Assembly: GCF_036670015.1 (NCBI RefSeq)
Contig: NZ_CP137636.1
Span: forward strand, 412,501-476,500
Direction: 5' to 3'
DNA: 64,000 nt
From: Niallia sp. XMNu-256
Lineage (GTDB): Bacteria > Bacillota > Bacilli > Bacillales > Cytobacillaceae
Shown: one piece after another, positions 37,573-46,050 of the stretch
Layout: each line of letters begins with the position of its first letter
Position numbering within the stretch: position 1 is the stretch's first letter
Translations under genes and position numbers: made by a program
Notes under the pieces: generated by a model
Database searches by the model: none
What the model was told of the DNA's origin: nothing
What the model saw: the letters and a program-made list of their open reading frames with translations, nothing else

Positions 37573-38330
37573 AAAAACCTCCTATAAGAATATCTGAATA
37601 ATATAATAACATTTATACCACACTTCTCTTAGTTTTATTTATTTTTCCTCTTTTTTTGAGGTTTCAAAATCCTATTTTGTCTATTAACCACAATTTATAC
37701 GAAAACAGCCTATAAAAAAGAGCTTCTAAGTTAGTTAATAAATCTAATCAAAAAAATGTTTTGTCCTTTCCAAACTTTTGATTGACGCGTTACGTTCATT
37801 TATTTTCCCATAAATTATGTAATAGTCTTAAAAAGAGTAATTCTTTTGATAGATTATAGGATTAGTAATTGAGAACTTAAGAAGAAGAAATGGACAGACG
37901 AAAGAGGGTTTAGCAGGGAAATGCTTATCTTGAGTGCTCAACGATTTATATTGAAAGGGATCAGGATATTTCAAACTTGTCGACCATATTGAACATTGCG
38001 CTTTGCTATTAGGATTTCGTGCCAGGCACCAGAAAGTATCGGAAGCAGATAAAAATATTCAAAAAATTGTTCAAAATTGCTGATAGATTATATTATGGAG
38101 AGAATATATATAGAAATTCCCAAAAATTCGGTTCCTAACTGAAGAGTTTGATTTTTTAGGATATACTTGATAGAACAAAAAAACTTGGTAATAAAGTTAA
38201 GTCGTTCATTTCTGAATCACAAAGTGTAAAGAAGTAATTGTAGCAATTCCAATTAAAACATAGAAAAATGGACGGGAATTTTTATGGGAATAATGCCTTA
38301 CTGGAAATTAATAATACTAAATAAGAAAGG
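37573..38330 (+). other. Gene-free stretch with a small relic
   Basis: No intact gene. Near 38158-38236 a plus frame reads DILDRTKKLGNKVKSFISES then QSVKK and TAA, and just before it, in another frame, FLTEEFDFLG. This is probably the broken 3' end of a small stress-type protein. A GGGTCGT-repeat variant lies at 38015-38030. Confidence 0.3.
38015..38030 (+). repeat. Dispersed repeat, copy 4 (partial)
   Basis: TTTCGTGCCAGGCACC; lacks the GGG of the core. Confidence 0.6.
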
Positions 38331-38339
38331 GTGGTATCG

Positions 38340-39023
38340 ATGGTGATAGACACAGTTTTATTAATAAAATTAGGGATTGCAGCATTGCTTGGGTTGTTGT
38401 TAGGGATTGAACGGGAAGTTAAACATAAACCAGTCGGCATGAAGACATCTGTCGTTATCAGTGTTGCCGCCTGTTTATTAACGGTTGTATCGATTGAATC
38501 CAGTTACCGATATGCGGAAGAGTATATTCGGCCGATGGACCCGCTAAGACTTGCGGCTCAAATCGTGTCAGGAATCGGTTTCTTAGGGGCGGGGGTTATT
38601 CTTAGAAGGTCCAATGAAGTGATTTCAGGGCTTACAACGGCTGCCATTATTTGGGCTGCGGCAGGAATAGGGATTGCGGTTGGAGCTGGTTTTTACATAG
38701 AAGCTGTAGTAGGAGTAGTTTTAGTGCTTATTGCCGTCCAAGTAATCCCGTGGTTGATGGAGTGGATTCTTCCAAGGAAAATGCAACAACAACAAATTCG
38801 ACTCAAAATTCGTTTACGCCATGATGCTGATTTAACAAAGTTATTAAAAGAATTAAAAGCACTTAAAGTTACAACGAAACATGTTCGTGTGAAAGATTCT
38901 GAGAACGAGTCGAAAAATATGGTTTTAGAAGCCATGATTGATAAAAGGCGATACATTACAGATGTCTATGAAGATGTTAAGAAAATTGACGGTGTTATAT
39001 CGGCAGAGGTCGAAGGGAAATAA
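38340..39023 (+). CDS. sapB: MgtC/SapB-family membrane protein
   Basis: A 227-residue protein: five membrane helices in the first 145 residues with the MgtC signatures LLGIEREVKHKPVGMKT and GIGFLGAGVILRR, then a cytosolic ACT-like C-terminal domain (about 150-227). MgtC proteins help survival at low Mg2+ or in macrophages and inhibit ATP synthase in Salmonella; SapB of B. subtilis lies in the same pcrA-gatC region. The ATG at 38340 is preferred to GTG 38331 because AAAGGGTGG overlaps the latter. A 19-bp-stem terminator follows. Confidence 0.88.
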   Translation: MVIDTVLLIKLGIAALLGLLLGIEREVKHKPVGMKTSVVISVAACLLTVVSIESSYRYAEEYIRPMDPLRLAAQIVSGIGFLGAGVILRRSNEVISGLTTAAIIWAAAGIGIAVGAGFYIEAVVGVVLVLIAVQVIPWLMEWILPRKMQQQQIRLKIRLRHDADLTKLLKELKALKVTTKHVRVKDSENESKNMVLEAMIDKRRYITDVYEDVKKIDGVISAEVEGK

Positions 39024-39055
39024 GAAGGCATGAATCCGCGCAGGTGGAAAATAAT

Positions 39056-39075
39056 GCGGGTCGTACTAGGTACCA
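39056..39075 (+). repeat. Dispersed GGGTCGT repeat, copy 5
   Basis: TGCGGGTCGTACTAGGTACC: a variant in which both halves of the small dyad changed together (GGTACC for GGCACC). Confidence 0.6.
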
Positions 39076-39085
39076 AAAAAGGCAC

Positions 39086-39130
39086 AAAAACCCAAAGAAC
39101 CCAATTCGATATTGGGTTCTTTGGGTTTTT
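39086..39130. terminator. Strong terminator between sapB and ysnF
   Basis: A 19-bp perfect stem, AAAAACCCAAAGAACCCAA (39086-39104) with its complement (39112-39130). T-runs on both strands, so it probably serves both genes. Confidence 0.92.
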
Positions 39131-39168
39131 GACATGTGAAACAGGAACTTCCGAGGTTATTCGGAACG

Positions 39169-39190
39169 TTTCCGGTCGTTACAGGACTTG
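39169..39190 (+). repeat. Dispersed GGGTCGT repeat, copy 6
   Basis: TTTCCGGTCGTTACAGGACTTG, following TTCCGAGGTTATTCGG as in other long copies (compare 43628-43671). Confidence 0.55.
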
Positions 39191-39196
39191 GAGGGA

Positions 39197-40051
39197 TTAA
39201 CACCCTCTCTTTTTGTCGTCTTTACGATTGAGCTCCTCATAAAATGCTGCTTCCAGTTCACGATCCTGCTCTTTTAAAGTTTCATTCTCTTCATGAATAT
39301 TCGCTTTTTCACGAAGTACGGTTTCCCGGACTGTTTCAGTGTCCTGAGTTTTTCGTTTGCCAATGACGACTTCTTCAGAGACAACTGGTTTTTTCGTTAC
39401 TTCCACTCGCTCTTCTGTAATCGGAACACGAATCGTTTCACCATCTTTGAACGGACGGGCAGTTTTATCGAATACGTCGTCTTCTAGATGTATATTGTTG
39501 TTGTCCTCCACAGGTCGGCGTTCAACATATACTTCCTCACGCTCAACAGGAACTTCCAATACTTGGTTTTCTTCTACAACTTCTTTATCTACGCGCATTT
39601 CACCCGTCTTGACACGCTCTTTATTTACATTCAGACGCTCTTCATGAAGGCGTAATTTTTCTTCCTCTGTTAGATTGGTTCCTGTCAGATCAGTTGCTGT
39701 CAGATCTGTATTTAGGTCATTGTATTCTTGATCGACGTATAAAAGATAGCCGCCATTTTCTATTTCATTATAATATCTTTCAGATTCTACATCCGTAAAC
39801 CCTATCATACGGAATTTTTCGCGTACAGGATCTTCACCTGTTAGGAATGATATAAACCGATCACTCCATGAGCGATTTGCCGACTGTACTTCCACATCTA
39901 CACGACCACGCAGGATGGAAGGGGCTTCGTCATCCTTTGTAATGACATAAATATCATCTTGGGAGTAGCCTTTTAATGTTAACTCCTCAATTTTTGACAA
40001 CAATTCTGCTTGATTTTGAAAAACACCAATAATCTTTTTACTCTCATTCAT
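39197..40051 (-). CDS. ysnF: YsnF-like general stress protein (GSP17M domain + DUF2382)
   Basis: A 284-residue soluble protein. The N-terminal 110 residues (KKIIGVFQNQAELLSKIEEL...GYSQDDIYVIT) are a GSP17M/YflT-like module. The C-terminal part is a DUF2382 (AvaK/YsnF) domain with RLHEERLNVNKERVKTGEM, VEREEVYVERRPV and ITEERVEVTKKPVV repeats. Such proteins are part of the general stress response; molecular function is unknown. A textbook SigB promoter lies upstream, which supports this. The ATG follows AGAGGAGG. Confidence 0.85.
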   Translation of the reverse strand: MNESKKIIGVFQNQAELLSKIEELTLKGYSQDDIYVITKDDEAPSILRGRVDVEVQSANRSWSDRFISFLTGEDPVREKFRMIGFTDVESERYYNEIENGGYLLYVDQEYNDLNTDLTATDLTGTNLTEEEKLRLHEERLNVNKERVKTGEMRVDKEVVEENQVLEVPVEREEVYVERRPVEDNNNIHLEDDVFDKTARPFKDGETIRVPITEERVEVTKKPVVSEEVVIGKRKTQDTETVRETVLREKANIHEENETLKEQDRELEAAFYEELNRKDDKKRGC

Positions 40052-40097
40052 TATGGAAACCTCCTCTAGAATCTTGTTAAGATTTGCTATATCATGT

Positions 40098-40122
40098 ATA
40101 CCCGCAACTTTTGTTCTGAAAC
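40098..40122 (-). promoter_or_regulatory. SigB promoter of ysnF
   Basis: Minus strand GTTTCA (40122-40117), 13-bp spacer, GGGTAT (40103-40098), close to the GTTTAA-N12/15-GGGTAT consensus. Confidence 0.8.
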
Positions 40123-40811
40123 TTTCGTTGAAGATTGTAATATTTTTTTAATAAAAACCTTTACGATTTGGGAGGAGCATGATGAGTAGGGATAGTCTTA
40201 CGAAATGATTTTGAACTTTTTATGGAAAAATCTAAAGAAAAAACTTCTTAGTTAATTAAATAAAGGGTTGTTCTCATCTTGGTAAAGATAATAGATTCCG
40301 TTTTTTCAATAGGAAGTAAAAAAGTGAAAAGTTTATATCATAGGCATACCCTTATCGTTTAAACTCTTTTTGAAAGAGATCAAAAACCTCTATTATATGA
40401 ACAAATTATGAAAAATGAAAGTAATAATTAACTTTTTTTGGAAAAAATATTGTTATTCTAGAGAAGGTTTAGTAAAATTGTAATTAACTTGTAATAATTG
40501 TTGACTTTCTAATGGTGATAGGTTTGGTCTCAGTTTGGAGGAAGAAAATTCCTTATACAGCTGGTAAATTATTTCACAGAAATCTATCGATCGTTAGAAA
40601 AAGGATATTTTTTGTTTTTAGAGTTAATGGGATGTAGTTTGTCGCATGTTTTTTTTTGTTTTTTATTCTTTTATGGACGCTTAAGACATATAGTTAAATA
40701 CCATGTCTTTTTAAGAAGAGAAGAAATAGGACTAGGTACAGTTATCGCTATTGATCTCTTCTGTTACTGCAACTTAGATTGCTGGTAATTTAATAAGAAA
40801 GAGGAGAATGA
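40123..40811 (+). other. AT-rich gap; possible small membrane-protein frame 40524-40788
   Basis: No confident gene. An open plus frame of about 88 codons ends at TAA 40786-40788, 23 bp before the metallopeptidase gene. It reads FLIQLVNYFTEIYRSLEKGY, FLFLELMGCSLSHVFFC, then RHIVKYHVFLRREEIGLG and FCYCNLDCW. GGAGGAAG (40538-40545) precedes it, but no standard start is well placed. A tiny frame, MSRDSLTK, after GGGAGGAG near 40180 is probably a relic. Confidence 0.2.
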
Positions 40812-41198
40812 ATGAGAACTCTAAGTGGTAGATTTGATATCGTTTCGAAAATGAACGATTTAATAGATAAAGCTGAATCTCTGGGATGTAAAGTAGTTTT
40901 AACACATGATAAGAGAATTTGTTTTACACCTGATCGAATAATTTATATCCCACCATTGGCGGATTTAGATACGATGTACGCATTAGCTCACGAAATGGGC
41001 CATTTGTTAGATTACTTAGACGGAACGCTTGATTATGATTCTTGGAAAACAAATAAACAATATAGAATCAACGCTGAAATGAAAGCTTGGATTAATGCTT
41101 ATTCATTATTAAGTGAGGTAGATGCACCGTTTGAGAATTGGGAAAAGCATATTCAGGGTAAATTATCTACTTACTTTGAATACGAAGAGGTTTCATAA
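40812..41198 (+). CDS. ImmA/IrrE-like zinc metallopeptidase
   Basis: A 128-residue protein with the zinc-protease motif HEMGH (about 62-66, in MYALAHEMGHLLDYLDG), as in the ImmA/IrrE (COG2856) family, which cleaves phage-type repressors or responds to DNA damage. Here there is no adjacent Xre-type repressor, and the protein is short, so it may be an orphan protease or a toxin/antitoxin remnant. Good GAGGAGA site before the ATG. A 20-bp-stem terminator follows. Surroundings are accessory-type, AT-rich DNA. Confidence 0.7.
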   Translation: MRTLSGRFDIVSKMNDLIDKAESLGCKVVLTHDKRICFTPDRIIYIPPLADLDTMYALAHEMGHLLDYLDGTLDYDSWKTNKQYRINAEMKAWINAYSLLSEVDAPFENWEKHIQGKLSTYFEYEEVS

Positions 41199-41280
41199 AA
41201 AAACAGTTATTATCAAAGAAGATTCAAGGATTTGAGTTGTAAGCTTATTAAAAGATTAATAACTGAACAAGGCCAACTTT

Positions 41281-41333
41281 AACTGCACCATAATTGTTAG
41301 ACGCAAACTAACAATTATGGTGCAGTTTTTTTG
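41281..41333 (+). terminator. Terminator after the metallopeptidase gene
   Basis: A 20-bp perfect stem, AACTGCACCATAATTGTTAG (41281-41300) with its complement (41308-41327), 7-nt loop, then eight T. Confidence 0.94.
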
Positions 41334-41407
41334 TGAGTGACAAAGGGTTTGAGAAAATGTTCAGAGGGTATTGAATAATTAAATATTTTTAAAGGAGGTA
41401 CCAAATC

Positions 41408-41563
41408 ATGAGATTAGAGGTAAAATGCAATGTTGAGAATTGTAAGTATTGGGAAAAAGGTGACCAGTGCGTTGCTGATTCGATCTATGTGGTTGGTTTA
41501 AATGGTAGGGAAGAGGCTGCTAGTGTCGACGAAACGGCTTGCAAAACTTTTGAAGAGTGTTAA
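41408..41563 (+). CDS. DUF1540-domain small cysteine-rich protein
   Basis: A 51-residue protein with the DUF1540 cysteine pattern VKCNVENCKYW...QCVADSIYV...ACKTFEEC: five cysteines in the spacing expected to bind a metal such as zinc. Function is unknown; members are common in Bacillales and Clostridia. The ribosome site AAAGGAGGTA (41392-41401) is nearly perfect, which supports the call despite the size. It is flanked by terminators on both sides, so it is a one-gene unit. Confidence 0.85.
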   Translation: MRLEVKCNVENCKYWEKGDQCVADSIYVVGLNGREEAASVDETACKTFEEC

Positions 41564-41651
41564 TAGGCTTTCCAAAACGAGTGAAACTAGAGGGAAAAAG
41601 CTGTATACGAAATATTGAGCCTTAATAACTCATACACTTTCCCGTTACTAG

Positions 41652-41707
41652 AAAAAGGATTGAGTGCTCTATGAATCTTGGGTTCATGAGCCCTCAGTCC
41701 TTTTTTT
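41652..41707 (+). terminator. Terminator after the DUF1540 gene
   Basis: AAAAAGGATTGAG (41652-41664) pairs with CTCAGTCCTTTTT (41693-41705), with an inner ATGAA/TTCAT stem, then more T. Confidence 0.8.
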
Positions 41708-41795
41708 GATCCTGCAATGATTTTTATACAGTTATCAAAGAGGTTTACAAATGCCAGAGCGGAATGATAAACAGCACTTCCAGGCACAAAAAACA

Positions 41796-41821
41796 AAAAG
41801 AACCCATTATTGGGTTCTTTT
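41796..41821 (-). terminator. Terminator of gltS
   Basis: AAAAGAACCCA (41796-41806) pairs with TGGGTTCTTTT (41811-41821), 4-nt loop; the minus strand continues TTGTTTTTTG. Confidence 0.8.
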
Positions 41822-41865
41822 GCGTAAGGCATGTGAAACAAGAAAATTCGAGTCTTTTCGAGATT

Positions 41866-41886
41866 TTTCGGGTCGTCCCAGTGACC
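41866..41886 (+). repeat. Dispersed GGGTCGT repeat, copy 7
   Basis: TTTCGGGTCGTCCCAGTGACC, ending just before the gltS stop. Its upstream flank (CATGTGAAACA) also recurs before copy 6. Confidence 0.7.
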
Positions 41887-41891
41887 TTGTT

Positions 41892-43103
41892 TTAAGTAAA
41901 ATAGTTTAAAAACCCGGTAATGATGATGGCGTTGAAGAAATCTGAGAAGGTCCCACCGATTGGAATAGCTATATAAGCAGCTGGAGAAGGACCGTATTTT
42001 CTTGTGATTGTCTGCATGTTTGCCATTGCATTAGACGTTGAACCCATTGCATAGCCAATGAAACCAACAGTCTGAACGGTTGCATCATAACTTTTACCCA
42101 ATATATTGAATAAGATAAAATAACTAAATATAAACATAAATATCACTTGGGCAATGAGAATCACAATGATTGGAATCGCCAAATCGGCTAATACCCATAG
42201 TTCTAGTCCCATCATAGCCATGGCAAGGAATAAGGAAAGAGACACTTCACTAATCGTGTGTAATTCATAATCTGGATGCTGGTGGCCTGTTAGCTCAACA
42301 ATATTTCGTATGACAGCCCCCATCACTAAGGCTCCCATATATCCAGGGAATGTAATCCCAGTAGACGCTAAAAGTTCAGATACGATGACGCCTGTCCCTA
42401 AAGCTAGCGCAAGTAACATCCCTGCATTGACGAAACGTGAACTATTTGTTTTAAATGTATCTTCTTCTAATGTTTCTGCCCCTTTTTCTTTCGCAGCAGC
42501 GACTTCAGTCATAGCAATTTGCTTCTTCCGTTCGAGCTGACTTATCCGTTTGCGCATCGTTGGTCCACCTAACAAGCTACCTGCCACGAGTCCAAAGGTT
42601 GCGGCAGCTAGACTCACGGCAGTCGCACCTTCAACACCGTAAATGGGGCTTTCCATCGTAGCACCAAATGCAGCAGCTGTACCAGGCCCACCCATAAGTG
42701 CGATCGAGCCAACTCCGACACCTAGTCTAGGATCAATCCCAAATAGTGAGGCAATACTTGTCCCAATCAGATTTTGAATTGTCAGGACAACAACCGAGAC
42801 AAATAGAATCAGTACAATTAGTTTTCCACCCCGTCTAATAAGGGGGATACTAGCAGAAAATCCAACAGTCGTGAAAAAAACGGTCATTAAGATGGACTGT
42901 AATGTACTGTCTAATGAAATGGTCATTGTTCCGCTTGCAGTAAGGATTGTGTTAAGTATTGCAAATAAGAGCCCGCCAACCAATGGTGCAGGAATATAAT
43001 ATTTACTTAAAAAGGCACTTTTCTTAATTAAAAAATTTCCTATCCAAAAAATAATCGCAGCTAAACCTACAGTCTGATACATATCTAGTTGTAATTCAAA
43101 CAT
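41892..43103 (-). CDS. gltS: GltS-type sodium/glutamate symporter
   Basis: A 403-residue membrane protein with about ten helices in two inverted halves, as in the GltS (ESS) family that imports glutamate with Na+. The re-entrant-loop glycine-rich motifs GSIALMGGPGTAAAFG (first half) and GYAMGSTSNAMANMQ (second half) are both present. A cytosolic linker (about 185-225, Lys/Glu-rich) joins the halves. The ATG follows TTGGAGGAAA. No regulator or partner gene is adjacent. Confidence 0.9.
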   Translation of the reverse strand: MFELQLDMYQTVGLAAIIFWIGNFLIKKSAFLSKYYIPAPLVGGLLFAILNTILTASGTMTISLDSTLQSILMTVFFTTVGFSASIPLIRRGGKLIVLILFVSVVVLTIQNLIGTSIASLFGIDPRLGVGVGSIALMGGPGTAAAFGATMESPIYGVEGATAVSLAAATFGLVAGSLLGGPTMRKRISQLERKKQIAMTEVAAAKEKGAETLEEDTFKTNSSRFVNAGMLLALALGTGVIVSELLASTGITFPGYMGALVMGAVIRNIVELTGHQHPDYELHTISEVSLSLFLAMAMMGLELWVLADLAIPIIVILIAQVIFMFIFSYFILFNILGKSYDATVQTVGFIGYAMGSTSNAMANMQTITRKYGPSPAAYIAIPIGGTFSDFFNAIIITGFLNYFT

Positions 43104-43697
43104 ATATTTCCTCCAATTTATTTATGATGTTATTTTTTCATTGATGAACAATGATGGGTTAATAAAAAGTTAGCATTCTAAAAACCTAGTAGATTAAGAT
43201 AAATGAGCAATACTTATAATTATGAACTATCAAAGGTGTTTTTAGCAAGTGTCTCTATTTTATAAAATTATTGTTAAGATAGACATGTTTAATATAATAC
43301 ATTTAAGTGTAGAATTTCATTTAATAATTGAGGCGAACTCTACTATATTAATAAGTCTGTATTTAGTAATTAAGCAGTGTGGAATGTGTGGCGAAACTAG
43401 TTTTAAAACCTTGAAATAATACTTGGATGTAACTACCATTTAGGATAAAAATTTAAACTTGAACTTAATCGTAGGATTAGTTTTAATTAGTTATGCAAGT
43501 TGATTGTTGAAACAAGATTTATCGAGGGGTCACAGGAAAATTTGTGGGGATTGCCTTATTTTCGTACAGAAATGGATAAAATGTATGAAATAAATTATGA
43601 TGATTAATATAAATTTAATTAGAACCCGAATTTTCGAGGATATTCGGGATTTTTCGGGTCGTCCCAGGGACTTAGGTTTTGAAGAAAGGATTTGAAT
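43104..43697 (+). other. Gene-free stretch with rumA relic 3 and a GGGTCGT repeat
   Basis: At 43376-43414 a frame reads SVECVAKLVLKP then TGA, the third relic of the RumA-type C-terminus. The rest is AT-rich with no gene. A long GGGTCGT copy ends just before the dus ribosome site. Confidence 0.55.
43653..43671 (+). repeat. Dispersed GGGTCGT repeat, copy 8
   Basis: TTCGGGTCGTCCCAGGGAC; the upstream TTTTCGAGGATATTCGGG is part of the longer version of the repeat. Confidence 0.75.
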
Positions 43698-44666
43698 ATG
43701 AAAGATAATTTTTGGAATGATTTACCTAGACCATTTTTTATACTCGCCCCAATGGAAGATGTGACGGATGTTGTTTTCCGTCATGTAGTAAGTAAAGCGG
43801 CTAGACCTGATGTATTTTTTACAGAGTTTGCAAACACTGAGAGTTATTGTCATCCAGAGGGACAGCAAAGTGTGCGTGGGCGTTTGACTTTCACAGAGGA
43901 TGAACAACCCATTGTGGCCCATATTTGGGGTGATAAACCTGAATATTTTCGGCAAATGAGTATTGGGATGGAGAAACTTGGGTTTCGGGGGATTGATATC
44001 AATATGGGTTGTCCTGTACCTAATGTGGCGTCGAACGGGAAGGGAGCCGGACTCATTCAACGTCCAGAAGTTGCGGCAGATATAATTCAAGCAGCAAAAG
44101 CAGGAGGGTTGCCTGTTAGTGTAAAAACAAGGCTTGGTTATACAGATGTAGACGAATGGCGCGATTGGCTGACTCATTTATTGAAACAGGACATTGTTAA
44201 TCTATCGGTTCATCTTCGTACAAGAGAGGAAATGAGCAAAGTTGCTGCCCATTGGGAACTGATTCCGGAGATTAAGAAACTTCGTGACGCGATCGCACCC
44301 GATACCCTTTTAACCATTAACGGAGATATTCCTGATCGGCAAGTTGGCATGAAGCTCGCTGAACAATATGGTGTGGATGGAATTATGATCGGGCGCGGTA
44401 TTTTTAAAAATCCATTTGCCTTTGAAAAAGAGCCAAAAGAACATAGCAGTAAGGAATTGCTTGATCTCTTGAGGTTGCAGCTTGATCTTCATGATCAATA
44501 TTCAAAAGAAATGGAGCCGCGTTCATTTCCTCCTCTCCAACGCTTTTTTAAGATTTATGTCAAAGGTTTCCGGGGCGCGAGTGAATTAAGACATCAACTG
44601 ATGAGCACAAAATCAACGGATGAAGTGCGGGAAATGCTCGATCACATTGTGATTGAAGAGGATTAA
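43698..44666 (+). CDS. dus: tRNA-dihydrouridine synthase
   Basis: A 322-residue FMN enzyme that reduces uridines in tRNA to dihydrouridine. Signatures: [13 protein letters not shown] at the N-terminus, [21 protein letters not shown] with the catalytic cysteine (about 100), SVKTRLGY and the FMN-phosphate site [17 protein letters not shown]. subtilis has DusB next to folK; this genomic position is different, so it is probably an additional paralogue. ATG 43698 is preferred to TTG 43692 because AAAGGAT lies at the right distance. Convergent terminator after it. Confidence 0.9.
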   Translation: MKDNFWNDLPRPFFILAPMEDVTDVVFRHVVSKAARPDVFFTEFANTESYCHPEGQQSVRGRLTFTEDEQPIVAHIWGDKPEYFRQMSIGMEKLGFRGIDINMGCPVPNVASNGKGAGLIQRPEVAADIIQAAKAGGLPVSVKTRLGYTDVDEWRDWLTHLLKQDIVNLSVHLRTREEMSKVAAHWELIPEIKKLRDAIAPDTLLTINGDIPDRQVGMKLAEQYGVDGIMIGRGIFKNPFAFEKEPKEHSSKELLDLLRLQLDLHDQYSKEMEPRSFPPLQRFFKIYVKGFRGASELRHQLMSTKSTDEVREMLDHIVIEED

Positions 44667-45033
44667 TTATAGCAATTAAAAACCCATTTAATGATACAGA
44701 GCCTAAGAGGATTGGTTAGGTCTATTAGCCCTTTATTTCGTGCTAAGGATAAAACAGTAACGATACAATTTTAAAAAACATCATTGTTATGCTCTATAGC
44801 ATTGTATAACAATGATGTTTTTTTAATATTTTCAACCTTGTGTACTAGCCTAAACGGCATCTTTCCCATATTCGGGTCGTCACAGGGACTTTGTTTTAAA
44901 AAGGTAACCCCTAGAAAGGTCAGAACATACTTGAAGGTAAAGTTAAAAGGCATGAGTCCAGTTCATTACTGAATCCATGCCTTACAAGTAGTTTATTAAC
45001 TTTTAGTGAAGTTCAGAACTTTTCCTATGTTTC
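44667..45033 (+). terminator. Gap with terminator of dus
   Basis: ACATCATTGTTAT (about 44778-44790) pairs with ATAACAATGATGT (44806-44818), then TTTTTT: the dus terminator. The remainder holds GGGTCGT copy 9 (44871-44890) and no gene. Confidence 0.8.
44871..44890 (+). repeat. Dispersed GGGTCGT repeat, copy 9
   Basis: TTCGGGTCGTCACAGGGACT. Confidence 0.75.
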
Positions 45034-45260
45034 TTAGGCAGGCTTTACTTTCGTTTTGAGGACAGAATACCCAAGGTCTTCAATAGCCATTTCGATATCT
45101 TCGATTGCGACCATGTTTGAATGGAAATCCGTTTTTACTTTCCTTGAGTTGAATCATACTTTTACGTATCCTCTGCAACGCCGCCGTTTAGTTTTTTACT
45201 GCATTCTCAATTTTTTGCATACAGGATGGACAAAAGAGTGTGTCTAGTTGAATGGTAGGT
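45034..45260 (-). pseudogene. Decayed duplicate of the HMA copper-chaperone-like gene
   Basis: The minus strand reads KPTIQLDTLFCPSCMQKIEN then AVKN and a stop. In a shifted frame it continues VKV-stop-FNSRKVKTDFHSN, MVAIEDIEMAIEDLGYSVLK and TKVKPA with stop at 45034-45036. Line by line this matches the intact HMA gene at 45633-45866 (IQLETLSCPSCMQKIENAVK, AIDDIEKAIENLGYEVLK). It has lost its start and has at least one frameshift and one internal stop. Confidence 0.85.
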
Positions 45261-45284
45261 TTTGTAAGGTTTTTCCCTTTTTTC

Positions 45285-45593
45285 TCAAGCTTGGTAAGCT
45301 TTGTCTAATTCTGATAACATAGTATATGTGGTTTCATACGTTTCACATACATCCCCAGGAACTTTATAGTTGTCTGTGATTATACGTAATTGAGTAAATT
45401 CAGCATCCAAGTCTGGTTTGTTTACGTGTCCGATTTTTACTTTTTCGCTGATTTTTGTAAATAATTCACGTACTTCAAAAGCTTCTGGATGACTTTTACC
45501 ATGAGCCCGCGTAATGGCATGAGTAAATAAATCTAATTTTTCAAGATAGTTTGTTGCCACTTCGTTAAAAGTTCTATTTTGGACTGACATCAT
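45285..45593 (-). CDS. Small hemerythrin/RIC-like protein
   Basis: A 102-residue mostly helical protein. HAITRAHGKSHPEAFEVRELF and NKPDLDAEFTQLRIITDNY resemble the C-terminal helical part of iron-sulfur-cluster repair di-iron proteins (Ric/ScdA/YtfE-like), which protect Fe-S clusters from nitric oxide; the full di-iron ligand set is not present. It follows the HMA gene by 39 bp on the same strand and should be co-transcribed from the FNR-type promoter. The two ATGs (45593, 45590) are equally plausible. Function uncertain. Confidence 0.6.
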   Translation of the reverse strand: MMSVQNRTFNEVATNYLEKLDLFTHAITRAHGKSHPEAFEVRELFTKISEKVKIGHVNKPDLDAEFTQLRIITDNYKVPGDVCETYETTYTMLSELDKAYQA

Positions 45594-45632
45594 TGTTTCC
45601 CTCTTTCTTGAGTCATTTTTTGTATCTGAGTT

Positions 45633-45866
45633 TTAGGCAGATCTTACTTTTGATTTGAGGACCTCATAGCCTAAGTTTTCGATGGCTTTTTCAATATCGT
45701 CAATAGCTACTGTATTTGAATCAAAATCCAATCTTACTTTGCTTGCATTAAATAATACTTTTACGCTATCTTGATGGATCCCTTTCACCCCTTTTACGGC
45801 ATTTTCAATTTTTTGCATACATGATGGACAAGATAATGTTTCTAATTGAATGACTGCTTTTTGCAT
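45633..45866 (-). CDS. Heavy-metal-associated (HMA) domain protein, CopZ-like
   Basis: A 77-residue ferredoxin-fold metal-binding protein. The CxxC metal site is in LETLSCPSCMQKIENAV; the second half ends NLGYEVLKSKV. Such proteins carry Cu(I) or other soft metals to P-type ATPases, and the P-type ATPase gene lies directly upstream on the same strand. The ATG at 45866 is chosen for AAAGGGGAAA upstream. It is transcribed from a promoter with a perfect FNR-type box. A broken copy lies just downstream. Confidence 0.85.
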   Translation of the reverse strand: MQKAVIQLETLSCPSCMQKIENAVKGVKGIHQDSVKVLFNASKVRLDFDSNTVAIDDIEKAIENLGYEVLKSKVRSA

Positions 45867-45932
45867 AATTGATTTCCCCTTTCCCATATCTATTAGGCTT
45901 TGTTTGTTCTTTCTTTTTCTCTTTACAATTTA

Positions 45933-45974
45933 AGTGTAGCTTAGTTTTAACGAACTAAAATTGATAGAAATCAA
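45933..45974 (-). promoter_or_regulatory. FNR-type promoter of the HMA gene
   Basis: TTGATAGAAATCAA (45961-45974) is a perfect TTGAT-N4-ATCAA site. Minus-strand -10 TACACT lies at 45938-45933, which puts the site centre at -41.5, the class II activation position. No good -35 is needed. Confidence 0.75.
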
Positions 45975-46050
45975 GTTTTATAAAAAAGTAGGGGAAGTGG
46001 TTTGTACGTAAGAATTTAATTTTCCCCCGTTCTTTTTCATAGCTCTCCTT

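Noticed and set aside
40512-40637. 41-residue frame MVIGLVSVWRKKIPYTAGK
   Set aside because: No ribosome site and overlaps another equally weak frame.
45056-45247. 63-residue plus frame opposite the HMA pseudogene
   Set aside because: The minus strand clearly matches the neighbouring HMA gene, so this is an antisense shadow.
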